Below are positions 56,716 to 64,000 of a stretch of DNA of 64,000 nucleotides, one piece after another. A program made the translations under genes and the position numbers. Source of the stretch: Maribacter litoralis (GTDB lineage: Bacteria > Bacteroidota > Bacteroidia > Flavobacteriales > Flavobacteriaceae); contig NZ_QCZD01000003.1 of the NCBI RefSeq assembly GCF_003075045.1, positions 558,001-622,000 on the forward strand, in the 5' to 3' direction. The notes below the pieces were generated by a model, which was not told the DNA's origin, did not search any database, and saw only the letters and a program-made list of their open reading frames with translations. Positions within the stretch are counted from its first letter, which is position 1. Each line of letters starts with the position of its first letter.

Positions 56716-57450
56716 CTATCTATATTCTGGGTTTTCGAACTCCCATCGCTTGCCATCATCCCATTCGGTACGGCTATTTCCGTAGTTGGGGTAACCGTTA
56801 TTGTCTTTCATCATTCTAGCTAAATGCAACAGGTTGTAAGTCATAAAAGTGGTGTTTCTATTGGTGAAATCACTATCAAAACCTACGGGTTCTTTAAGGT
56901 CTTCGCCTTTCCATTTGGTATCGCCATAGCTTGGTCCTGGTCCTACTTTACCGATCCACCCGCTATCAGCTTGCGGCGGTATAGAATAGCCCACATGTTG
57001 CATGGAGTATAAAATACCCATAGCGCAGTGCTTTACACCATCTTCATTACCTGTTATTATACAACCACCTACTTTTCCATAAAAAATATACTGCCCCTTA
57101 TCATTGGTCTGGCTGCTCATGGCATACAAGCGTTCTATAAGTTTTTGGGCTTCAGATGACTTTTCTCCCAACCAAATAGGTGTACCGATAATAGTGATGT
57201 CGGAATCTAAAATACGTTCGGCAATTTTTGGCCACTTATCAACATCCCAACCATGTTCTGTCATATCTGGATACACTCCACTGGCCACTTCATGGTCTAT
57301 AAAACGAACCTCATCAATTTTTACCTGCTCTTTGGCCATAATGGCTTTTGACACATCCATTAACTTTTGGGTGTGACTTTCTTGTGGAGATTTCTTTAGC
57401 GTACAATTAATATACATCACTTTTAAATCACTGAAATCTTTCTTTTTCAT
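56716..57450 (-). CDS. Flavodoxin/NADPH-dependent FMN reductase-like protein
   Basis: 244 residues of the flavodoxin-like fold. The FMN phosphate-binding region is at LKVMYINCTLKKSPQESHT, and later SDITIIGTPIWLGEKSSEAQ and GKVGGCIITGNEDG are typical flavin-contact loops. It is probably an FMN-dependent NAD(P)H reductase or quinone reductase. The C-terminal 70 residues (NNGYPNYGNSRTEW) are an extension shared by a subgroup of such proteins. Confidence 0.85.
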   Translation of the reverse strand: MKKKDFSDLKVMYINCTLKKSPQESHTQKLMDVSKAIMAKEQVKIDEVRFIDHEVASGVYPDMTEHGWDVDKWPKIAERILDSDITIIGTPIWLGEKSSEAQKLIERLYAMSSQTNDKGQYIFYGKVGGCIITGNEDGVKHCAMGILYSMQHVGYSIPPQADSGWIGKVGPGPSYGDTKWKGEDLKEPVGFDSDFTNRNTTFMTYNLLHLARMMKDNNGYPNYGNSRTEWDDGKRWEFENPEYR

Positions 57451-57592
57451 ACCTTTTTTTTTGGATTTATTCAGGTGCTATGACCATTGGCAATTTCGGT
57501 ATTTGAACAGTGAGTTATTAGTTCGTTTCATATATATATTGGCTTGTTTACATGTATATTATTGAAAATCAATATAGTTTAAAATTTGATAC

Positions 57593-58495
57593 TTACTTAG
57601 CTCCTTTCACTTCATCATCTAATATTATTTCTAAATGCTTTTCCACTACTCCTTTTCCGCCTGCCATGAGTCCGGCAATTTTTTCATTTTTCACTTGCAA
57701 TTGCACCGTGATGGCACTTGGTGATGTCGGTAACATATATTTGCCTTGCTGTATTTGAAAGGTGGTTTTCTTTAGCTGCAAGACATCATACAAATAACTG
57801 GCCAACGGCCCTGCAGCCATGCCCGTAACGGCTTCTTCTAAAATACCATAGCGCGGGGCGAACATTCTAGCCGTGGCATCGATATCTGCCATGGTATCCG
57901 TAGTAAATACGTAGTAGCCTATTAAATTGAAATGATCGCTTAGCTGTTCTATGGCATCAAAATTTGGCGATAAACCTGCTAAAATCTTGCTGCTTTTTAC
58001 GGGGATCATCAGAAAAGAATTCCCCGTATTGACCACTTGCAACGGTGCGTTTGGTAGTAAATCAGCTTTTGTCAATCCTAAAGACGTTAGAATATCGGTC
58101 TCTTTTTCGGTAACATCTTTATACGTGGGTGCCAATTGCTCCATAAATGCCAAAGCGCCCTGTATTTCTATTTTTCTGTTTCCGTCAATAGTTTCTTTTG
58201 ATGATGTGTTGCCCTTTAATTTTCCCAACTGTTTTAAGTACGAGAATGCGGCTATGGTAGCGTGCCCACAATGGGCTATCTGCTTGGTAGGTGTATAGAA
58301 ATCCAACTTAAAATCTGCCGCGTTGGACCTAGAAATAAAGGCGGTTTCAGAGAGTCCCACTTTTTTGGCAATCTGCAACTTGTCTTCATGTGAGAGCGAA
58401 TCTGCATCTAAAACTACACCTGCCGGGTTACCGCCATTATCATTTTCTGTAAAGGCATTTAGAATTTGTACGGTTACTTTTTTTAATTCGTCCAT
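57593..58495 (-). CDS. PhzF-family isomerase-like protein
   Basis: 300 residues, diaminopimelate epimerase-like fold. The N-terminus has FTENDNGGNPAGVVLD and the catalytic Glu lies in LSETAFIS; IAHCGHATIAAFSYL and VTGMAAGPLASYL follow. PhzF acts in phenazine synthesis, but the wider family (YddE type) has other or unknown substrates, and no phenazine genes are near. It is downstream of the SigZ-type sigma factor gene on the same strand. A decayed copy of its 3' end is at 55546. Confidence 0.9.
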   Translation of the reverse strand: MDELKKVTVQILNAFTENDNGGNPAGVVLDADSLSHEDKLQIAKKVGLSETAFISRSNAADFKLDFYTPTKQIAHCGHATIAAFSYLKQLGKLKGNTSSKETIDGNRKIEIQGALAFMEQLAPTYKDVTEKETDILTSLGLTKADLLPNAPLQVVNTGNSFLMIPVKSSKILAGLSPNFDAIEQLSDHFNLIGYYVFTTDTMADIDATARMFAPRYGILEEAVTGMAAGPLASYLYDVLQLKKTTFQIQQGKYMLPTSPSAITVQLQVKNEKIAGLMAGGKGVVEKHLEIILDDEVKGAK

Positions 58496-58550
58496 CGTAA
58501 TTTTTTTAAGATTATATCAGATAGACGGCAAACTTTAAAAAAAGACGTAG

Positions 58551-59087
58551 CTATTCTTCGTTATTTTCAAAATCGAGCAATTTTCCTGTTCGGTCAGCTA
58601 TTACATTGGGGCAAGAAAGCAGCTGTACCTTTAATATTTCCCTAGCTTTTTGTACCCTAGATTTTGTACCCGAATACGAGATGTTCAAATGCTTGGCCAG
58701 CTCTTTTTGCGAGTATTCTTGAAAGGTGGTCAATATTATGGCTTCTTTATGCTGCGCCGATAACACGCCTATTTTCTGATTGATACAATTGGTGAGCTTG
58801 GCATAATCAAAATCATCCGACTGTTCTTCTGCTAGCTCTATACCTTCAATGCTCGAAGTGGTTTTACCCTGTTTTCTAAAATGATCTATAATCGTATTTC
58901 TAGTAATTTGATACACCCAAGAAGTCAGTTTAGAGGTATGTTGCAATTGATGGATCTTCGCCTGTATTTTCAAGAATACCTCTTGGTGAATGTCTTTTGA
59001 CACTTGTTCATCTTTGATCTTGCCCAAAATGAAATGATACAATTCTTCATTAAGGTCTAGCCAAATGGTATTGATTTCATTTTTCAT
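58551..59087 (-). CDS. SigZ-type RNA polymerase sigma factor (sigma-70 family)
   Basis: 178 residues. Region 2 is VSKDIHQEVFLKIQAKIHQL with SWVYQITRNTIIDHFRK; region 4 is IGVLSAQHKEAIILTTFQEY followed by SQKELAKHLNISYSGTKSRV. The C-terminal tail with LLSCPNVIADRTGKLLDFE fits the SigZ subgroup. No anti-sigma gene is adjacent. It lies between the serine hydrolase (14 bases) and phzF (55 bases) genes, all on the minus strand. Confidence 0.88.
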   Translation of the reverse strand: MKNEINTIWLDLNEELYHFILGKIKDEQVSKDIHQEVFLKIQAKIHQLQHTSKLTSWVYQITRNTIIDHFRKQGKTTSSIEGIELAEEQSDDFDYAKLTNCINQKIGVLSAQHKEAIILTTFQEYSQKELAKHLNISYSGTKSRVQKAREILKVQLLSCPNVIADRTGKLLDFENNEE

Positions 59088-59101
59088 GCTGTACTATTTA
59101 T

Positions 59102-60307
59102 CTAAAATTGATCTTCATGTGCCATCAGCGCCCTCCAAATAGCAATAAAGTCTTGAACGCTTTTTTTGTCTAAATCTGTATTGACCAATAACAGCTTACC
59201 GGTCTTTGTGTTTTCATTGAAGAACATATGGGTGACTACACTAGGGTCTCCACCTGTATGCCCAATTTGCCCTTTTGATGACATGCCCATAAATACCCCC
59301 ATATTGTATTCGTCATTATACTCCCTATCGCTGCGGTCTTTATGGTTGTCATCTGTTAACTGCGGTGTAAATAGCTCTTTATAACTTTCTGCGGATAAAA
59401 TTGTTCCGTTACCTGCATAACCTTTTATAATTTCAGATAGGTATTTTGCCAAATCGTGCGCAGAGGTGATCAAGCCACCATCGGGATAATTGATCAATGT
59501 ATAAAAGGCAAGTTCGGTATCGGCATCGGCGTATAATTTTGAATGTTTTGAAAAGTCTATGGTATCAAAAGACCATCCGGAACCATTCATATCCAAAGGA
59601 TCAAAAATATGTTTCTTGGTAAACTCCGGAAACGATTCTCCCGTTGCTTGCTCTAGCACATATGCCGCCAAACCAGCACCTATATTAGAATAATTGAACA
59701 TACCGCCAGGTGGGTATTTAGAAAAGGTTTTCTTTTTGTACCATTGTCCATCGGTACTTAAAATAGCTTTTAAATATTCGCCATGGGGCATCATTTTACT
59801 AGGGTCAAGAAAATTAGCGTTGACCTTAGCATCTCCGTTTTCAGCATCTTTCAATATATACCCTTTACCCTCATATTCTGCTGGATCTTTAATACCCGAA
59901 GTATGGCTTGCCAACTGACGAATGGTTATAGGCGTATTCTCAAATTTAGGATGCACAACTTTAAAAGGCAGATAGTCATTGATAGGATCATCTAAGGTTA
60001 GCTTACCCAATTCTTGCGCTTTTAACAAAGCCACACCAATGAAGGTTTTAGATATCGACCCTATATTCTGTAGGGTGTTTTCTGTATACTTTTTATTTGC
60101 TTTTTTGTCGGCAAAGCCAAATCCGTCTTCATAGAGCGTGCCATCTTCATTGACTATGGCCACCGAAAAACCAACTAAGTTTCCGTTAGCTGAAATTTGC
60201 CGTAATTCACTGGTGAGTTTTTTGGAAATGGAATCGTTGGTTTGCGCATGTGTTATGCCCACAAATAATGTAGCCAGTATAAATTGACCGATTTTTTTTA
60301 CTATCAT
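59102..60307 (-). CDS. Secreted serine hydrolase, beta-lactamase/penicillin-binding-like
   Basis: About 401 residues with a signal peptide (ending GITHAQ). The class C beta-lactamase-like catalytic set is present: Ser84-x-x-Lys87 in NIGSISKTFIG, the YSN motif in FNYSNIGAGL and HTGGD in place of KTG. Members include esterases, peptidases and D-amino-acid hydrolases, so antibiotic resistance should not be inferred. I chose ATG 60307, which leaves a normal signal peptide; the frame extends to 60340. Confidence 0.9.
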   Translation of the reverse strand: MIVKKIGQFILATLFVGITHAQTNDSISKKLTSELRQISANGNLVGFSVAIVNEDGTLYEDGFGFADKKANKKYTENTLQNIGSISKTFIGVALLKAQELGKLTLDDPINDYLPFKVVHPKFENTPITIRQLASHTSGIKDPAEYEGKGYILKDAENGDAKVNANFLDPSKMMPHGEYLKAILSTDGQWYKKKTFSKYPPGGMFNYSNIGAGLAAYVLEQATGESFPEFTKKHIFDPLDMNGSGWSFDTIDFSKHSKLYADADTELAFYTLINYPDGGLITSAHDLAKYLSEIIKGYAGNGTILSAESYKELFTPQLTDDNHKDRSDREYNDEYNMGVFMGMSSKGQIGHTGGDPSVVTHMFFNENTKTGKLLLVNTDLDKKSVQDFIAIWRALMAHEDQF

Positions 60308-60485
60308 GATTGTAATTGATTGATGAATAATTAGTTGCAAGTTAGGTATTTAGTGGTAATAAGTACCAGGTATTAAGTATCGTGTTATGGCAATTATGTT
60401 TTTCTGTTCGTAATTTTATCCTCTGTGAATAGCTTTACTAGCTACTAGGTTTTTAATACCTTGGTCTTTCCAAAAAAATCTTATC

Positions 60486-61526
60486 ATGTGCAGGTCTCTT
60501 TTTACCCTTTTTATATTTTTCTCGCTTTCTTCTACGATTGCCCAAAACAGTTTTCAAGACGTATTTTCTAGTACTACAAGATCATTAAAAGAAAACATAC
60601 GTATTACATTTCAAGATGCTCGAAACAATAAAACCTTTTTGCCTATTTCTGTATTAAAAGGAAAGAACGAAGGACCTGTATTTACCATTGTAGCCGGTGT
60701 GCACGGGTTTGAATATCCGCCTATTGTTGGCGTACAAGAGCTATTAAACGAAATTGATGTGGATAAATTGAACGGTACCGTGATCATTATACCTATTGCA
60801 AATACCAGTTCGTTTTTTTCGAGAACCTCTATTGTAAATCCGCATGACCAAGTAAATTTAAATGGTGCCTTCCCCGGAAAATCTACGGGTAGCGTTACCC
60901 AAAAAATAGCAGATTTTATTACTACGACCATAATACCTGTGAGCGATGTTTTTATAGATATACATGGTGGGGGCGTTAATGAAGATTTGATTCCGTTTGC
61001 GCTTTTCTACGATAACCCTAATTACCCAGAACAAACAAAAAAGGCCCGCGAACTGACCGAGAACAGCGGATTTGAATATATAGTTTCATATCCGTTCTCT
61101 TTAAGGGACGATGAACCAGCAAAATATGTCTTTAAACAAGCCTCGCAAGATGGTAAAATAGCCTTGAGCTTTGAAAGTGGCAAATTGGGCAATGTACAGG
61201 AGGATGCGGTAAGCTTAATAAAAAATGGTGTCTATAATATGCTTGACAATATGGCTATGTATGATAACGGAACCGGACCACATGCCAACCTTGTTCAGCT
61301 CAACAACCAAACCTATTTAAGCGCTACCGAAGCGGGACTTTTTTACAGCGACCTTAACGCGGGAGATACCGTTAAAGAAGGGGATGTTGTAGGTTACATC
61401 ACCAATGAATTTGGCGAAAAACTTAAGGAGTACAAAGCACTTACATCGGGTATTATATTGTACAAAATTTCTACCCCGCCCGTTAATATTGATGATACTT
61501 TAATGTGTATTAGTAAGCGTTTGTAG
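60486..61526 (+). CDS. Secreted succinylglutamate desuccinylase/aspartoacylase-like enzyme
   Basis: 346 residues with a signal peptide (ending SSTIAQNS). The zinc ligands of this M14-like family are visible: His73 and Glu76 in AGVHGFEYPPIVG, and His160 in DIHGGGVNED. The last 80 residues form a beta-rich lid domain. It probably hydrolyses an N-acyl or peptide bond in the periplasm; the substrate is unknown. Its stop lies 4 bases from the stop of the converging regulator gene. Confidence 0.88.
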   Translation: MCRSLFTLFIFFSLSSTIAQNSFQDVFSSTTRSLKENIRITFQDARNNKTFLPISVLKGKNEGPVFTIVAGVHGFEYPPIVGVQELLNEIDVDKLNGTVIIIPIANTSSFFSRTSIVNPHDQVNLNGAFPGKSTGSVTQKIADFITTTIIPVSDVFIDIHGGGVNEDLIPFALFYDNPNYPEQTKKARELTENSGFEYIVSYPFSLRDDEPAKYVFKQASQDGKIALSFESGKLGNVQEDAVSLIKNGVYNMLDNMAMYDNGTGPHANLVQLNNQTYLSATEAGLFYSDLNAGDTVKEGDVVGYITNEFGEKLKEYKALTSGIILYKISTPPVNIDDTLMCISKRL

Positions 61527-61530
61527 GTAA

Positions 61531-63414
61531 TCAAAGTACATTCAAAAATTGGTTTAGATCAGTTTCTTTATCTAACCCCAGTTTCTTTTTTAGGCGGTAT
61601 TTAGATTTTAAAATACTATCTGGTAGTACGTTCAAAGTGGCTGCAATTTCTTTTGTGGTTAGGTTCATTCTAAGAAAAGCTGCTAATCGAATTTCTTTTT
61701 CTGAAACCTCAGGAGACAAAGTCTTCAATTTCTGGTCAAAGTCATTATGAACTTCAGAAAAATAAGTCTTGAATACTTCCCAATCTTTGTCCGACGCATT
61801 TTCTTTCTTTAATAGCATGACAATGCGCCTAAATTCTGTTTTAAATTTATCTGGGGAGTTTTTTATGTTCTCCAAATTCTCTTTCAATTCTTGAATAAAC
61901 GTGTTCTTTTGAACTAGATGCAAGGTCTGGCTAGTGAGTTCTTTTTGCTTATACTCAATTTCCTTCTTGTAAATTTCTTCTTGTTTTTCCCTTTCGGCCT
62001 TATTCTTTTTCATGCGTTGCCGAAACCCAAAGAAAATTAATCCTGATAGAGCCAGTCCAGATATGGCTCCACCGGCATAAAGGCCTTTGGTAAGTTTATC
62101 TACTTTGGCTTTTTCGTTAAGTGTTTTTATCTCCTCTTGTTGCAGTGCAATTTCTGCTTCTTTTTTTTCGGTCTCGTAGGATATTTGAAGCTGCTCAATT
62201 TGTTTCGTCTTTTCCGATGTGAAAAGGCTGTCACTAAGTATTTGAAATTGCCGCTGATCATCCAGCGCCTCTTTAAATAACCCTCCTATTTCGTTAGCTT
62301 TTGAGCGATATCGCAAAGCCATCTTTAACTGATCCATGGATTTAATCGAATCAGCAAGGTGTATTGTTTTGTTCAAGTAGGTAATAGATTTATTAAAATC
62401 ACCTTTCATCGCATATGCATTCCCTATTTCCCCCATTGCACTGATAATGTTGAAGTATGAGTTGCTGGTTTTATTCATTTCGACACACTTCAGTAAATTT
62501 TTAATTGCCAAATCATATTTACCTTGTTTTGCAAGGACCATACCTATATTGGCAAGGGCATTGGCAGTATTATCATCAAACCCAAATTTCTCGCTAATCG
62601 CTTTACTTTGTTGATAATATTCTAGAGCTTTTTCATGTTCTTTCATTTCTAAATAAGAATTGCCAATATCCACCATTGTATAAGCTCTGTAGAGATTATC
62701 GGCAGTATCCTCATACACCCCTAAGGCCCGATTAAAGTTTTCGATAGACTTGGCGTAATTTCCTTGAAAATAATTAACCCTTCCTAATTGTCGATATAGG
62801 TCCGCTTTTCGGAAAGGTTCTCTATCGATTGTATCCAGAATCTTTAATGCCTTTATTGTACCTGTTATGGCTTTTTCGTAATCCCCTTTATTTATATAGG
62901 TATTTGCTACATCCCCTATGGATATCCCATACTGGAGATAACTCTTGCTTTGTAAGTACATATTTGAAACTGAATCCTTAAGCTTTATGGAAAAATCATA
63001 ATTACCTATGGCATCCTCAATTTGTGCTAGGTTGGAAAGGGAATTGGTTAGGAGTAATTTATCTGTTAGTTTTTCAGCAAAATCTATGGCTTTTCTATAA
63101 TAGATGCGAGCTGAATCATTGGCATTAGTTATATAAAAATAGTTGCCCATGCAATAATTTCCAATGGCAATTCCCTTTGAATAACCTGTATTGTTTGACA
63201 GCTCCAAAATCATATGAGCATTTTTTTTTGCGACTGACTGATTATTGTATAATTGCATATTAAATAATTCTCTCAGTGTTGCAACTTTTTCTTTGTGCCC
63301 CAATTGCTTTTCATAAACCAGACTAAGACTGTCTATTCTTTCTTGACCTTGGAGTTGGGCTAGAATTGAAATTGGCGTTGCAAGCATTATTAAAAAAATG
63401 ATTTTCATTTTCAT
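61531..63414 (-). CDS. TPR-containing regulator with C-terminal HTH
   Basis: About 627 residues. A signal peptide, then about eight TPR units (residues 60-400), a coiled coil, one transmembrane helix (LYAGGAISGLALSGLIFFGF, about 455-475), another coiled coil and a C-terminal LuxR-like helix-turn-helix with NLTTKEIAATLNVLPDSILK. This one-component membrane regulator layout is typical of Bacteroidota: periplasmic TPR sensor and cytoplasmic DNA-binding end. I chose ATG 63414 at the signal peptide; the frame extends to 63450. It is divergent from the lipoprotein gene at 63726. Confidence 0.88.
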   Translation of the reverse strand: MKMKIIFLIMLATPISILAQLQGQERIDSLSLVYEKQLGHKEKVATLRELFNMQLYNNQSVAKKNAHMILELSNNTGYSKGIAIGNYCMGNYFYITNANDSARIYYRKAIDFAEKLTDKLLLTNSLSNLAQIEDAIGNYDFSIKLKDSVSNMYLQSKSYLQYGISIGDVANTYINKGDYEKAITGTIKALKILDTIDREPFRKADLYRQLGRVNYFQGNYAKSIENFNRALGVYEDTADNLYRAYTMVDIGNSYLEMKEHEKALEYYQQSKAISEKFGFDDNTANALANIGMVLAKQGKYDLAIKNLLKCVEMNKTSNSYFNIISAMGEIGNAYAMKGDFNKSITYLNKTIHLADSIKSMDQLKMALRYRSKANEIGGLFKEALDDQRQFQILSDSLFTSEKTKQIEQLQISYETEKKEAEIALQQEEIKTLNEKAKVDKLTKGLYAGGAISGLALSGLIFFGFRQRMKKNKAEREKQEEIYKKEIEYKQKELTSQTLHLVQKNTFIQELKENLENIKNSPDKFKTEFRRIVMLLKKENASDKDWEVFKTYFSEVHNDFDQKLKTLSPEVSEKEIRLAAFLRMNLTTKEIAATLNVLPDSILKSKYRLKKKLGLDKETDLNQFLNVL

Positions 63415-63725
63415 AATTACAATGGTTTGGTTTCCACTAAGATAAATCATAATTCTCTTCGTAAAGCATGTGCATCTTTGCTAGAAAAACCCTTTATCCA
63501 TAAAAAGTCCATACTTTCTTGGAGATCATAGCTATAAATAAAATATGTAAAGCGTTGAATATAAAGGGTTTTTGAATGTTTTCATCTTTTATGTTTTTTG
63601 TGCTGTCCATGGTGTAGTTCATCGAAATCCAAGTTGCTTGTCCATACTTTGTCCATGGACAAAATTAGGGATGGGATCATTTCTGCTCTAGGTTTGGAAT
63701 GTTGAATCTTAAAAATCAAACAATT
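63415..63725. other. Divergent intergenic region with a 16-bp palindrome
   Basis: 311 bases between the TPR-HTH regulator and the lipoprotein gene. It holds the perfect palindrome TTTGTCCATGGACAAA at 63648-63663, preceded by the half-site TTGTCCAT (63638-63645) and a further CTGTCCATGG at 63604-63613. No protein gene is evident. Confidence 0.6.
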
Positions 63726-64000
63726 ATGAAAACAAATGAATCACCATTAAAAAGTATTTTAAAGTTAGCACCACTAGTTCTCTTATTTTTTATTTGCGCT
63801 TGTAGTAAAGATGAAGTAAGCCCTGATGATTCTAATGCACAACAATTTTCCAACAATGATGCCGATGACTTTAATGCCGCCGTCGCAGCTTTGGGTTCTT
63901 TTAACCAACCTGAGAATATCGTAGAGACCACCTCCACCAACCCAGAACGGGAAGGAACAACGGAATTTGAATGTTTTACCCAAACTTTCAAAGGGGCACC
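63726..64000 (+). CDS. Lipoprotein, 3' end outside window
   Basis: The first 91 residues of a lipoprotein: signal peptide with lipobox FFICAC, then a D/N/S/E-rich linker. The frame is open at the window end, so size and domain are unknown. It is divergent from the TPR-HTH regulator and may be its target. Confidence 0.75.
   Translation, partial: MKTNESPLKSILKLAPLVLLFFICACSKDEVSPDDSNAQQFSNNDADDFNAAVAALGSFNQPENIVETTSTNPEREGTTEFECFTQTFKGA

Noticed and set aside
57593-58495. Phenazine biosynthesis locus
   Set aside because: Only a PhzF-like gene is present; no other phenazine genes lie in the window.
59102-60307. Beta-lactamase resistance gene
   Set aside because: The catalytic set is shared by many esterases and peptidases; no class-specific resistance features can be seen.

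Overview
The window looks like chromosomal DNA from a marine-type member of the Flavobacteriaceae (Bacteroidota). It is AT-rich and lacks clear Shine-Dalgarno sites. Promoters fit the Bacteroidota pattern TTG-N19/20-TAnnTTTG, and many lipoproteins, a five-gene Bat operon and an IPExxxVDY-family gene are present. The genus cannot be fixed from sequence reading alone. I see no tRNA, rRNA, CRISPR array, insertion sequence or prophage.

Layout. 1-5336: batA (5' end cut off), batB, batC, batD, batE, a tightly packed envelope operon. 5396-8090: a small secreted protein, a SulP anion transporter and a beta-carbonic anhydrase, which together suggest bicarbonate uptake. 8282-10216: pheS, a conserved gene and a lipoprotein. 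10393-17239: a GbsR/MarR-type regulator, a complete RND efflux operon (adaptor, pump, outer-membrane factor) and a TetR-type regulator. A 22-bp palindrome is repeated at the regulator promoter and before the pump operon. 17247-19361: YCII-like lipoprotein, CYTH protein, DNA polymerase IV. 19470-25823: a small membrane protein, a strongly structured leader and a second RND operon. 26087-26611: a LOV-like PAS protein without the photoactive cysteine. 26687-31046 (minus strand): pyk, an IPExxxVDY gene, rnc, fabF and acpP. 31336-35532: purN, a viroplasmin-type RNase H, a PfkB kinase and a long purF.

35533-36394 has no protein gene. It holds four near-identical units of about 70 bp, each ending in its own intrinsic terminator with compensated stem changes. 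These look like tandem small-RNA genes. After it come superoxide dismutase (minus), an AddA-like helicase-nuclease, kbl, an OmpA/TSP3 porin-like protein and an AddB-like nuclease (36395-45690). 45693-51671 holds an SDR, a sugar porter, an AraC regulator, a membrane protein, a START-like protein, a second SDR and an LRR lipoprotein.

51695-54167 is accessory DNA. Two gene cassettes on the minus strand end in attC-like sites of about 135 bp, and each cassette's own two ends are complementary, as in integron cassettes. The cargo is an alpha-helical protein in one and a nucleotidyltransferase-like protein plus a coiled-coil partner in the other. From 54338 to the end are small envelope and metabolic genes: DUF4386, a DUF6970-like lipoprotein, an NTF2-like protein, a flavodoxin-like protein, PhzF, SigZ-type sigma factor, a serine hydrolase, a secreted aspartoacylase-like protein, a TPR-HTH regulator and a truncated lipoprotein gene. 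A decayed second copy of the phzF 3' end lies at 55546-55673, and two heptanucleotide arrays lie at 56511-56710.
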